A stretch of DNA of 64,000 nt, from positions 310,001 to 374,000 of the forward strand of contig JANSLP010000004.1 of the NCBI GenBank assembly GCA_029298735.1. Direction: 5' to 3'. Each line of letters starts with the position of its first letter. The stretch's first letter is position 1. This DNA is from Ophiostoma sp. CBS 140.51 (taxonomy: Eukaryota > Ascomycota > Sordariomycetes > Ophiostomatales > Ophiostomataceae). The notes below the pieces were generated by a model, which ran no database searches, had not been told where the DNA came from, and saw only the letters and a program-made list of their open reading frames with translations. Made by a program: the position numbers and the translations under genes. This document shows, piece by piece, positions 18,210-29,116 of this stretch.

Positions 18210-19770
18210 AGGAGGCAGGGTCAATGATGTGGTTATGGGTATGAATTAAAATAAAATCAAGAGAAAGGTACGATGGAAAGAAAAAGAACGGATCTGTAAA
18301 GACGGGATTCTCTGGTAGACTATTGTATTGAGTTCATTTATGTGAAGCGAGACTGCATTTAAAAGGCGTGCATTCAATTTGAGTGAGTGTGTGATGTAAA
18401 TGAGCTGATGGGTCTGTTTGGGACCTGTCTGTTTGTGGGAACAGGTCGAGTGTTGATGTTGATAGGTGACTCATAGTACACATTAGGGGTTCATGGATCT
18501 CGATGAAAGCAAATGCCGTCACTTTCCGGGGTTCATGTTGAGTCCATTTCATGACCTCTATTTTACTGTACCGTCGCCATATTTTATTATATTTTTATTG
18601 TTTGTATTCATGGGGTTCTTTGGTGTGTTTGATTTCTTCGTCTATTTTTTTTCGTTCTTTTTTCTTTTCTTTTATAAATTTGACCCATTTCACTCCCACG
18701 CTGTCCGAATATGGCATTGGTTGGATAATCTGGTTGGGTTACAGCCAGGCCTACCCTAGCACAGATATGTACAATATTTCGGTCCTATTTCTTCATTACC
18801 ACATGGGATTTGCAAATTTCCCATGCGCCTTTATGGGTGAAAACGATGGGAAACCGGTGAAGATCGGAGCACACGACTTCTTTCCCCTCTTCTTTTTCAA
18901 CATGTCACAGCACACCAGAAAATCATTTTTTGTGCTGGATATTTCTGTACCAGTTGTGTAGACATACCCAGACATGTACAGTCCTTTTGAGAATCATGTC
19001 TCTTCATTTTTGTGATCACAATGGCTTCAAATTCTTTATGCCTCAAGCAGGCTGCACTTTGTAACAAACGCAAAGTCACCACCCTGTCACCACGCGGCTA
19101 TATCGCGCTCCTACGTCGGAGTCTTCCACGAGGAACGCCGAATTTTTTCAGGTTCTGGGCGGTTGCTGTCGCTTTAGACTGGTTTTGGGGGCTCATGGTT
19201 GCTCATCGCTGTATCTTTTTTCTCTTTTTCTCGTTTCGTCGCTGCTCTTTTTGTCTCGGTTTTTTCTCTGGCTTCGCTCTTTCCCGCTTCTTTGACAGCA
19301 CTGGCGGGATTGGAGCTCCACCGACCAATCACATTGACAAATTCGTCGGTGGAGAACGAAAAAAATTGTGTAGCCCCAAAATTTTGGACTTTCAGGACAG
19401 GGGAAAGAGCGAACGACGGCCGTGAAGAAAAGAAAAAAGAGAAAAAAAAAGAGAAAAAGACGACGAATTGGGTTGGCTCTTATCTTATCTTGGGCCTCCC
19501 CCGCCAATGGAGGGAAAATGGGAAAATATGGCGACCCTCCTCTCAACAAGTGCTATTTTGAATGACTCTTTTTTTTTCTCGACTCCCCTTCTTTTCTTCC
19601 TCTCCTCCCCTCCTCCCTCTTTCGTCTCTTCTTGGTTCTTTCCTTAGAAGACAAGGCTAGACGACGGGACATTTACTATCGCGACCTTTTATTCTCGTTG
19701 TTTTCCTCACTTTTCGTCTTCATTTTTTTTCTCCCACCCTCTTTTTTTCCTCTCTCGCCTCACCCCCACG
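18210..19770. other. Intergenic region and leader of the CPSase gene
   Basis: 1.56 kb. The left part is the AT-rich 3' flank of FRS2. TGACTCA occurs at 18467-18473, CCAATCA at 19325-19331, and a partial site TGACTCT at 19563-19569. Bases 19560-19770 are an almost pure pyrimidine leader up to the CPSase ATG. A 64-codon frame (18767-18961) is present but has no recognisable features. Confidence 0.6.
18467..18473. promoter_or_regulatory. TGACTCA, Gcn4/Cpc1-type site
   Basis: Perfect TGASTCA about 1.3 kb upstream of the arginine-specific CPSase ATG and 0.26 kb after the FRS2 stop. Distance makes the target uncertain, but CPSase (arginine pathway) is the only gene it precedes on the + strand. Confidence 0.35.
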
Positions 19771-22700
19771 ATGATGTCGGCCGTGTCCCTGGCGGGCCGA
19801 GCTCCGTCTCGCCTGCTCCGGCATGGTCGATGCCTCCCGACGGCCGTCCCCTCGACCCGTGTGGCCGCGTTCTCGGTCAGCGCGCAGGCCCAGCTGCAGC
19901 AGGCCATCTCTGCCCAGCGCCCGACGACCACGCAGCCCAAGACGCTCAAGACGCTCAACAGCTACCTCACCACGCGCCGTACGCTGACGCAGTCGACCAA
20001 GCGCGCCGCGACGGCTGTCGACTCGGCCGTCACCGAGAGCGTGCACAACCCCAAGGCGTACATGCAGAGCGGCGTCGTCAAGCCGCGGGAACACGTCGAT
20101 GTCAAGAAGGTGCTGGTCATTGGCAGTGGCGGTCTTGCCATTGGCCAGGCCGGCGAGTTTGACTACTCGGGTGGCCAGGCTTTGAAGGCTCTCAAGGAGG
20201 CCGGCGTGGCGTCGGTGCTCATCAACCCCAACATTGCCACGATCCAGACCAACCACTCGCTCGCCGACGAGGTGTACTACCTGCCGGTGACGCCCGAGTA
20301 CGTTAGCTATGTCATTGAGCGCGAGAAGCCCGACGGTATCTTTTTGTCGTTTGGTGGCCAGACGGCCCTGAACCTGGGTGTCGAGATGGAGCGCCGCGGC
20401 CTGTTCAAGAAGTACGGTGTGCGTGTCCTCGGTACCAGCGTCCGCACCCTCGAGCTGTCCGAGGACCGTGACCTGTTCGCCCGCGCCCTCGACGAGATCA
20501 ACATCCCCATTGCCAAGTCCATTGCTGTCAGCACTGTCGACGAGGCTCTCGATGCTGCCAACAAGATTGGCTACCCTATCATCGTCCGCGCGGCCTACGC
20601 TCTGGGCGGTCTGGGTTCCGGTTTCGCCAACAACGAGGAGGAGCTGCGCAACATGTCGGCGCGGTCGCTGACGCTGTCGCCCCAGATCCTGGTCGAGAAG
20701 TCGCTCAAGGGCTGGAAGGAGCTCGAGTACGAGGTCGTCCGTGACGCCAACAACAACTGTATTACCGTCTGCAACATGGAGAACTTTGACCCGCTCGGCA
20801 TCCACACTGGTGACTCGATTGTCGTCGCGCCCTCCCAGACGCTGAGCGACGAGGAGTACCACATGCTGCGGTCGGCCGCCATCAAGATTGTGCGCCACCT
20901 CGGTGTGGTCGGCGAGTGCAACGTCCAGTACGCCCTGCAGCCCGATGGTCTCGACTACCGTGTCATTGAGGTCAATGCCCGTCTGTCCCGTTCGTCTGCG
21001 CTGGCCTCCAAGGCCACCGGCTACCCCCTGGCTTATACCGCTGCCAAGATTGGTCTCGGCCACAGCCTGCCCGAGCTGCCCAATGCCGTCACCAAGACCA
21101 CCACGGCCAACTTTGAGCCCTCGCTCGACTACATTGTCACCAAGATCCCCCGCTGGGATCTGTCCAAGTTCCAGCACGTAAAGCGCGACATTGGCAGCGC
21201 CATGAAGTCGGTCGGCGAGGTCATGGCCATTGGCCGTACCTTTGAGGAGTCGTTCCAAAAGGCTATCCGCCAGGTCGACCCCCGCTTTGTCGGCTTCCAG
21301 GGCGACAAGTTTGAGGATCTCGACTTTGAGCTCCAGAATCCCACGGACCGCCGCTGGCTCGCCGTCGGCCAGGCCATGCTCCACGAGAACTACTCGGTCC
21401 AAAAGGTGCATGACTTGACGAAAATTGACAAGTGGTTCCTCTACAAGCTCCAGAACATTGTCGACACCACCCGCGAGCTCCAGGCCGTTGGCTCCCTCGG
21501 CGGTCTCAAGCGCGAGCTGCTCACTAAGGCCAAGAAGATGGGCTTCTCCGATCGCCAGATCGCCTCGGCTCTCGGCAGCACCGAGGACGAGGTCCGCGCC
21601 GTCCGACTCCAGTTTGGCATCCGCCCCTGGGTCAAGAAGATTGACACCCTCGCCGCTGAGTTCCCCGCCAACACCAACTACCTCTACACCACCTACAACG
21701 CCAGCACCCACGACATTACCTTTGAGGACAAGGGCACCATTGTCCTCGGCAGCGGTGTCTACCGTATCGGCTCGTCTGTCGAGTTTGACTGGTGCTCCGT
21801 CAGCGCTGCCCGCGCCCTCCGCGCTATGGGCAAGAAGACCGTGATGATCAACGTAAGTCTACGGGCGGGTATGTCTGTGTTGTCACGACATATTCGCCTG
21901 GAATCCCTAGTAACTTTGTTTACTTTTCCCTTCTTTCATCCGTTACCCTTCTTTCATCCGTTGCAATATCTGCAATAATCCCGAGTGACTTTGTTTACTT
22001 TCCCCTTCCTTCATCTGTTGCAACAGTTGCGATAATCCCCAGTCACCTTGTTTACTTTCCCCTTCTTTCATCTTGCAATATTTGCAATTGCGTGCTTTAT
22101 GCCCTTTGCCCCCCTTCTTTCCCAGCTTGTTCCGCTGTTTCGCCCTTATTCTTTACTATTCTCTGCCATCCCCTTCGCCGGTTCGAGCCTTTCTTTGCCC
22201 TTGATCTGCTCTGCTCTGCTCTGCTTTACTCTAGTATTTTCGACTTTTTCTTGCCTTGAGCTCGGGTATTCTCGCCCGTTTTCTTGCTCTGGCTCTGTTT
22301 TTTTCCTTTTTTTCTCAAAAAAACCTTAAAGTGGACCCAAGTGGGTCTCCTTACACTTACAACATCACGAACTCCAAACACCTGCATCTACATCTATCTC
22401 GTCTTCTACGCACTCTACACACTTCCTATCGCTTCCTTTTGCATTTCTACAACGTTCTACAACACGAATTAAGCGCTAACACCCATTTTGAATAATCCTG
22501 AGACCGTAAGCACGGACAGTGATGAGGCGGATAGATTGTATTTCGACGAGAGCAGCTACGAGCGTGTGATGGACATCTACGAGCTGGAGAACGCGAGCGA
22601 TGTTGTTGTGTCTGTGGGTGGCCAGCTTCCCCAGAACATTGCTCTTCGCCTGCAGGAGACGGGTGGTGCCAAGGTTCTTGGTACCGACCCCAAGAACATC

Positions 22701-24041
22701 GACAAGGCCGAGGACCGTCAGAAGTTCTCCAACATTCTCGACAACATTGGCGTTGACCAGCCTGCCTGGAATGAGCTGACTTCGGTCGCCGATGCTGCCA
22801 AGTTTGCCGAGGATGTCGGTTACCCCGTTCTCGTCCGTCCCAGTTACGTCCTGTCTGGTGCCGCCATGACTGTCATCCACAGCCAGGAGGACCTCAAGGA
22901 TAAGCTCGAGGCTGCTTCCAACGTCTCGCCCGACCACCCCGTCGTCATCAGCAAGTTCATCGAGGGGGCCCAGGAGATCGATGTTGATGGTGTTGCTTCC
23001 CAGGGTGAGCTCATCCTGCACGCCGTCAGCGAGCACATTGAGCAGGCTGGTGTCCACTCTGGTGATGCCTCCATGATCCTGCCCCCCGTCTCGCTCGACG
23101 ACACCACGATGGACCGCGTCAAGGAGATTGCCCAGAAGGTCGCTGCTGCTCTCGAGATCACCGGTCCCTTCAACATGCAGATTATCAAGGCCGCCGACCC
23201 CGAGGGTGGCCTGCCGATGCTGAAGGTCATTGAGTGCAACCTGCGTGCCTCGCGTTCGTTCCCCTTCGTCAGCAAGGTTCTCGGTACCAACTTCATTGAT
23301 GCCGCCACCCACGCTCTCGTTGGCCAGGACGTGCCCGCTCCCGTTGACCTGATGAAGGTCAAACGCGACTACGTCGCCACCAAGGTTCCCCAGTTCTCGT
23401 GGACCCGTCTGGCTGGTGCCGACCCCTTCCTGGGCGTCGAGATGTCCAGCACTGGTGAGATGGCCTGCTTCGGCAAGGACCTGATCGAGGCCTACTGGGC
23501 GTCGGTGCAGTCGGCAATGAACTTCCGTGTGCCTGAGATTGGCGAGGGTCTGCTGTTTGGCGGTGAGACGAGCAAGGACTGGCTGGCCAAGGTGATCAAC
23601 TTTGTTGGTCCCATGGGTTACAAGCTGTACGCTGCCGAGCAACACGTCAAGGAGTTCCTCGAGGCCAAGAGCAAGACGCCCATCGACGTCCAGGTCATTG
23701 AGTTCCCCACCGAGGACAAGCGCCAGCTGCGTGAGGTCTTCAAGAAGTACGACATCCGCGGTGTCTTCAACCTGGCCAAGGCCCGTGGCAAGACCGTGCA
23801 GGACGTCGACTACGTCATGCGCCGCAACGCCGTCGATTTCGGCGTGCCCCTGTTCATGGAGCCCAAGGTGAGTCCCCCCTTGACATATTAACCTAATCCC
23901 ATCCCCCTTCTCGACACACACTAACACACACAGACTGCCATCCTGTTCGCTCAGTGCCTGAGCGAGAAGCTGCCCCGTGCTGAGGGTACGCCCTCCGAGG
24001 TCCGCCGGTGGTCCGACTTCATTGGCGGCAAGCCGCTGTAA
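19771..24041 (+). CDS. CPA2: Arginine-specific carbamoyl-phosphate synthase large chain, mitochondrial
   Basis: Makes carbamoyl phosphate for arginine with the small glutaminase subunit (arg-2/CPA1); ortholog of Neurospora arg-3. Exon 1 is 19771-21852 (694 codons). An intron follows from GTAAGT at 21853 to about 22490-22502. Exon 2 ends at 23867, a second intron is 23868-23933 (GTGAGT...CTAAC...CAG), and exon 3 is 23934-24041; about 1,184-1,188 aa. The head (Arg/Ser/Ala-rich, no acids for 30 residues) is a mitochondrial presequence. Two CPSase/ATP-grasp halves are seen: the first from about 110 (KVLVIGSGGLAIGQAGEFDYSG), the second from about 650 (VLGSGVYRIGSSVEFDWC). Yeast Cpa2 is cytosolic, filamentous-fungal forms mitochondrial. 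The allosteric MGS-like domain is at the C-terminus. The first intron is about 640 bp and its acceptor is abnormal (see findings). Confidence 0.93.
21902..22088. repeat. Three-copy minisatellite inside CPSase intron 1
   Basis: Three consecutive units at 21902-21976, 21977-22033 and 22034-22088 share AATCCC-AGT-AC-TTGTTTACTTTCCCCTTC-TTCATC-GTTGCAA...GCAAT. Unit 1 is longer because it contains an 18-bp internal duplication (CCCTTCTTTCATCCGTTA / ...TTG). Units are about 80-90% alike. The array is wholly intronic. Confidence 0.8.
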
Positions 24042-24767
24042 ACTGTGCCGTCGTGCACAACCGGGACAGTCCAAAAACTTTTTTGCAGGCGTTTGGGGGT
24101 TCATTTGATATACACAAAAACAAAAGAAATGGAACACGGAAGGGGAGGTAACTAAAAAAAGCTTCATAGGGGAGCATCAGGGGGGTAGATTGGGAGGGAA
24201 CAACAGGCGGGAGAAAAAGGCTGGAGACAAAAGTAACGAGGCGTTGCTTGTCTTTTTTATCCTTATCCTGTTTGGGTAGTTTTATGATTTTCTCTTGTCT
24301 TGCGTGGATCCTCGGTATTTTGCTCGTTTTTACATTTTGTTAGCATTGTCCATTTTCTGTAAACTGCGGTTATGTTTGCGTATAGTTTCCTTCTTCACAC
24401 ATTAATGCCACTCTACGTCTATATTGCGTTGCGTTCACTGTGTATGTGTGTTCACTGTTTAGTGTGTACTCTGTTGACAGGACCCCACCTTTGGTCTATC
24501 ACCAAAAGAAGGCCAGGCCGATAGTCACTTCGCCTAATATTCCATGCATCTCTTTGTGATACTTTAAAGTGCAATTGGTACTTATATTCTGTTCGGCCAG
24601 ATCCGTCTCCGGCATACCCATTGTCCTATCTCGCATAATATAAATACGGACCCGTCCTATTTCATCCACCCATCCATCAATCCATTTTTTCGTTCGTTCA
24701 TAAACTCTGCCTTGCTCTCTGCCCTTATTCACCGTATCCCTTCGTTCCACTGCCTTGTTAACCTCAT
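24042..24767. other. Convergent 3' region between CPSase and NPL4
   Basis: AT-rich 3' flanks of the two genes. No gene, RNA or repeat recognised. Minus-strand frames extending out of the CPSase gene are shadows of its codon bias. Confidence 0.6.
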
Positions 24768-27468
24768 CTACTTGCGTCCTGAATCTGCTACTGAACCTGT
24801 AAACGGCTTGTTATCGGCCTCTGGCTGCGACGGCAGTCTTCGCAAAGACGAACTCGCGGCGTTGGTGTTGGCATTGGCGTTGGTCGAGGCCATATCGCTG
24901 CTTGAAGCACCCGCGGCGCCGGTGTTCTCCAAGCCGATGGAGGCCGCCGCCGCCGGGGGCGTCGTACGTGTGGGCATCGCATTCAGGTGCGTCGCGTTTA
25001 GCCTAACGGCAGCAAATCGTTTAGCAAGTGGTTCACCAGAGTCCGCATCACGGGTAGTGGTAGTGGTGCCGACAGAAGAAGAAGAATGAGAGAGAGGGGA
25101 AGGAGTAGAAGGTGCAGAAGGAGTGGAAGAGAAGGAGGAGAGAGAATGTGAAGAAGGAAGAGAACCACGGAGAGCACCGGCCACTGGCGACATGGACGTA
25201 GACGAAGAAGGACCACCGCCTGGTACATCACCACCTGCACCCCCTCCCCTGTTGCCGTCACGCACTCTCGAACTTCCACTGCGAGCAATCCGTCTCTTGT
25301 CGATGTCTTCCGTATTCCGCCGTCTCATGGTGCCAAGGTACTGAACGCCATCTCCGTCTCCGTCCTCAACGTCCTCCATGTTCACATCTTGTCGGGGCCG
25401 CTTGGGTATTCGCTCACCGGCAGATTGAAGGATCATCAACAGCGTCTGCCAGCCGGGCGTGGACTGCAGCTGGAACGTGTCGGCAAGGTCGTGTTGCGTC
25501 GCGACGCGGCAAAGAAGAGCCTCTTCGTCCTGTCATGTTGTTAGATGAGTTTATAAAAAAGGGGATAGGACAAGTAGCTACGCATTGTACGCATGATCTC
25601 ACCTTCGACAGAACATCCATCTTGTGCAGAGCGCACAAGAGGTGAAAGTTGGAGGCGTGCAGGTCCTTGGCGTCGGCCTTTCCCGACTTGGCCTGCAGCA
25701 TACGCGCGACCGCCGAGTGCTCCTGGCTCTCGCCAATGTACTCGCGGTTCTCAATGGGGAAGCCCAGGTCGGTAAACACGGGCTTGGCCTCTTGGGGGAA
25801 GCCGTGCGTCAAAGTGACAAATAGGTACTCGACGGGGAACGCGGGCTTGGCGTTCTCTTGGACATTGGCGCCGTACTCGTTGATATGGCGGTAAAAGACT
25901 TCGGGAATGTACCGCGTCCGGCTGACGGAGCCGTCGTCCTCCTCTTCGTCGCGTACGAGCATCGACTCGGGCTCGGCCGACGGCTCGACAATATCGGCGC
26001 GCACCATCTCGACAGCCTCGTTCGACATTTGGTAGGCGGAGATGCTAATCTGGCCCTCCTCGTTGCCCGAAATCACACAGGTCACAAAGTTGGAGCCAAA
26101 ACGGCCCGTGTCGCTCCACTTGGTCGGCTTAGGGTGCTGGGCCTGCAGCCGGGCGGCAAAGATGACTTCGAGCGAAGACAGGTAGTACGAGTCGGCGTGG
26201 CGCTTGCAAACCACAGAACCGTCACCAGCGCCTGCATCCAACAAGTCGGTCCAGATGACGCCGATCCGCTCGAGGCCGCACAGCTTGGCCACGGCGTCGA
26301 CCTCTTGCTCATTCTCCCAGGGGTTCAGCGAGACACCGTCCGTCTCGTCGACCTGTGGCGGCTCATAGATGACTTCGACGACGGCCTTGGTGCCCAGGGG
26401 AACTACCTCGTACTGCTCGTAGCGACCGTACAGGTAGCCCAGGCGCTGGCCGCCACCCTTACGCCATGCGTCGATAAATGAGTCCACGACGGCGGGTGAT
26501 GCAAACTCAACGTGGTCGACACACCGGAACGTCTGCGGCTGCAGCGAGATGGCGCTCGGTTGGCACTTGCTGCAGATACCCTCGGGCCACTGGGCGTGGC
26601 CCGAAGGGCAGTTGGGCCGCACGCGGAAGAAGGGCTCGACGAGCGGCGGGATAAAGGACGCACCAAGCTCGGGCTTGTTCTTTTCCGAGTTGATCTTGCG
26701 CAGGTAGGAGTGGAACGACAGGTACTTGATCTTGTGCTCGTCGAGGTAGCCGGCGTTGAACGGGTCGAGTGGCTGGCAGTAGTCACACATGCCCTTGGCG
26801 CCGTGGCGGCACATTTTCGGGTCGCGTTTCCGCGGGATCTTGCCGTCGAGCTTGTCGAGCTGGTCGTCGAGCTTGGACTGCTTGACCGTCTCCCAGGGAT
26901 TCTTTATGCGGGCAGCCACGGCCGAGATGGAGGCTGTCGTTGAAGCAGTAGCATTTGTGGGGAGGGGGTCGATGGGACGGTCCTCGGCGGGGAGGACGGG
27001 CTGGCCATTGAGGCGGTTCGAGGAAGCTGATATCGCCTGGGATTTGATAGAAGATGCGGCGCCGTTGGAGTGGCCGTTGGAGTCGTCTTCCTTGTGCTTG
27101 TATTCTAAAAAGACCATATCACCGTGACTGCAAAATGTGTCAGTATGAGCTGAGTCCGACGTCAGACGAAGCAGTCGGGATGGACTCACCCTAGACCGGT
27201 CTGGCTGATGGGCACGTTGGCCACATCGGCCACCTTCCGCCTCTCGCCCTTGTTTGTCGGGTTGTTGGATATCGTGATCGTCTTGGGGTCGACGGTAGAT
27301 GGGAGTTTAGGCAGCACCTGGGCAGTTAGCAGAGCTCGCATCTAGACGTCAACCAGGTGTAATAACATCACAATAGCGGCATACCTTGAGCATAATGCTA
27401 CCAAATGTGTCGTCTTTCTCGGCCTCCTGACGGATCATGCCGTCGGGGCCCCGAAAGCGGAGTAACAT
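24768..27468 (-). CDS. NPL4: Npl4, ubiquitin-binding cofactor of Cdc48/p97
   Basis: Forms the Cdc48-Ufd1-Npl4 segregase that unfolds ubiquitinated clients, including ERAD substrates. Exons: 27468-27385, 27317-27190, 27127-25603 and 25529-24768, with GT-AG introns of 67, 62 and 73 bp; about 832 aa. N-terminus MLLRFRGPDGMIRQEAEKDDTFGSIMLK is the UBX-like domain. Residues about 140-210 carry the paired zinc motifs (CRHGAKGMCDYC; later CPSGHAQWPEGICSKC). An MPN-like domain lacking the JAMM metal ligands follows (about 220-570), with the C-terminal domain to about 600. The last 200 or so residues (Ser/Thr/Ala/Gly-rich, disordered) are extra; yeast Npl4 is 580 aa. The reading frame there is open but an intron could end it earlier. 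Divergent from SEC66. Confidence 0.93.
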
Positions 27469-28318
27469 CGTGACGGGTGTGGGTGAATCAAGCTCAGTGT
27501 GGCATATGAGGTGACGAGTGCGGGGATTCGACTGGACTCGAGCTGTTTGGTGGGTAGAGCTGGGTAAACGGTGTTTCTGGCAATATTTGAAAAGTTTTGA
27601 GAGGCTTACGAGGATGGGAGCTATAGTCGAGAAAAAAGGGGCCAGAAATAGAAGTGGAAGTTATCAAGTGAAAGTAGTGAATTTGTGAGGAAGGAGCTGT
27701 GGGCAGTTATTATCAGCAAATCGTCATGCCCGTCATTGCCTGAAGCTCGAACTCTAATGGGAAAGTAAGTTCCGCCCCACACAACTGTCCCTCTTTCCTT
27801 CTGTTTCCAGCTGTGACGAAACGCAGTGGCGGGCTGTGGCGTGGGTGCTGTGGCGCGTGCTTAATAAACAGATCGACCAATCACAGAGCAGAACCTAAAG
27901 GGTCAAAGGGTTCAAAGGCTCTGAGTTAGAACTTAGCTGTCCTTTTGCGCCAGGGGGTCTTTCCAGTTTCGCGGGCTGGGCAAGGGCCACCTGTGTCGGA
28001 ATTTCTTTTGTGTGCTGTAATACCCAGTAAATCACCAACATCCAACTTGGCTCCCAACTCTCTCTCGACTCAGTAACGAGCGCACACAGCTGACGCAACC
28101 AACTCCGGTCATCCTCTCCCTTTGACTGGTTTTTTTTTCTTCCTTTCCTTCTTCGTCACTCTTTTAAGGTTTTTCTTGGCCCTACGTTTCTATTTCGTCA
28201 CCGTGTTTTTAGTCGTCTCCATCTCTACATCGACACTTCGACTTTCCTTTCATCACGACAAACGAAACGATCGAATTACAACACAACCCCGACTCCAACC
28301 CACCCACCGACCGCCACG
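27469..28318. other. Divergent promoter, NPL4 / SEC66
   Basis: 850 bp. Holds three GTGGCG words at 27826, 27836 and 27850, CCAATCA at 27877-27883, and a pyrimidine-rich leader (28130-28300) into the SEC66 ATG. No gene seen. Confidence 0.6.
27877..27883. promoter_or_regulatory. CCAATCA box, NPL4/SEC66 promoter
   Basis: CCAATCA, about 440 bp before the SEC66 ATG and 410 bp before the NPL4 ATG (opposite strand). This is the usual fungal CBC/Hap core. Function inferred from motif. Confidence 0.4.
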
Positions 28319-29116
28319 ATGGTCTCCCTTTCCGTCGACTGGCAGGGCCTTATCCTGCCCGTCGCCTACCTCCTCGTCCTCGGCGGCACGTTCGCTGCCT
28401 TCTCGACCATCTACCGCCGGCGCAAGGCCGTCCAGAGCGCTAACCTCAGTCCCTGGTTCCCGCCGCACCTCCAGCGCAATGTGTATTTGTCGCTCCTGCA
28501 CATGGAGCCTGAAGCGGGCTCGTCCTCAGAAAAGCCCACAAAAGTCCCCGACCCGATCCTGCGCGCCGCTCTCCTCCGTCGCGCCGTCGAAGACATCCAC
28601 CGCATCATCCAGATCCGCACGGGCAAACAGGCCTGCCAGTCGCTGCTGCAGCGCGGCAGTGTCGGCGACGACCTGTGGCAGCGTTTTCTGCGTGCCGAAA
28701 AGGAAATGGAGGACGAGCTGCGCGATGTGGTGATGGAGGCCAATGCGCTGGTGCCCAACTGGGGCCAAATCATTTTCCAGACGGCCAATGCGATTGCGGC
28801 CAACGAGATGCTGCGGACGAAGCTGGATGCGGTGCAGGACAAGGCGGCGGCCGAGAAGGCCTGGTGGGAGAAGCGGAAGGCCACCCTGGGAGAGGTGGCT
28901 ACGACTTCGGCCCCAGTGACCGAAGAGAAGACGGCCCCCTCCTCGCCAACGGCAACCAGCAAGACCTCCGAGGACGATACGGTTCTGGTCGACACACCTG
29001 CTGCTGCACCTGCGGCCGCACCCGCCGCCGCCGCTGCCGACGCAGCACGGCCATCCACTCCGGCCGCGACGACATCTACACCGAGCGGCAAGAAGAAGAA
29101 GGGCGGCAAGAAATAG
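28319..29116 (+). CDS. SEC66: Sec66 (Sec71), subunit of the Sec62/63 ER translocon complex
   Basis: Accessory subunit for post-translational import of proteins into the ER. Single exon, 265 aa. A short lumenal N-terminus leads into one membrane anchor at about 10-31 (GLILPVAYLLVLGGTFAAFS) and a cytosolic domain with family-typical SPWFPPHLQRNVYLSLLHM, then LRAALLRRAVEDIHRIIQIR and NWGQIIFQTANAIAANEML. The C-terminus is Ala/Pro-rich and ends in a Lys-rich tail (KKKKGGKK), longer than in yeast Sec66 (206 aa). Head-to-head with NPL4, another ER-linked gene. Confidence 0.93.
   Translation: MVSLSVDWQGLILPVAYLLVLGGTFAAFSTIYRRRKAVQSANLSPWFPPHLQRNVYLSLLHMEPEAGSSSEKPTKVPDPILRAALLRRAVEDIHRIIQIRTGKQACQSLLQRGSVGDDLWQRFLRAEKEMEDELRDVVMEANALVPNWGQIIFQTANAIAANEMLRTKLDAVQDKAAAEKAWWEKRKATLGEVATTSAPVTEEKTAPSSPTATSKTSEDDTVLVDTPAAAPAAAPAAAAADAARPSTPAATTSTPSGKKKKGGKK

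Noticed and set aside
18767..18961. 64-codon + strand ORF upstream of CPSase
   Set aside because: Phe-rich, single occurrence, in AT-rich DNA with no leader. Not enough to call a gene.
19720..21711. 663-codon minus-strand ORF opposite CPSase exon 1 (and a 563-codon one at 22476-24167)
   Set aside because: Mirror of strong codon bias in a conserved gene. The translation is Gly/Leu/Val/Asp-rich with no family features, and the sense strand is an unmistakable CPSase.
22180..22200. GGTTCGAGCC resembling a tRNA B-box
   Set aside because: No matching acceptor stem, anticodon arm or A-box around it. It lies inside the CPSase intron.
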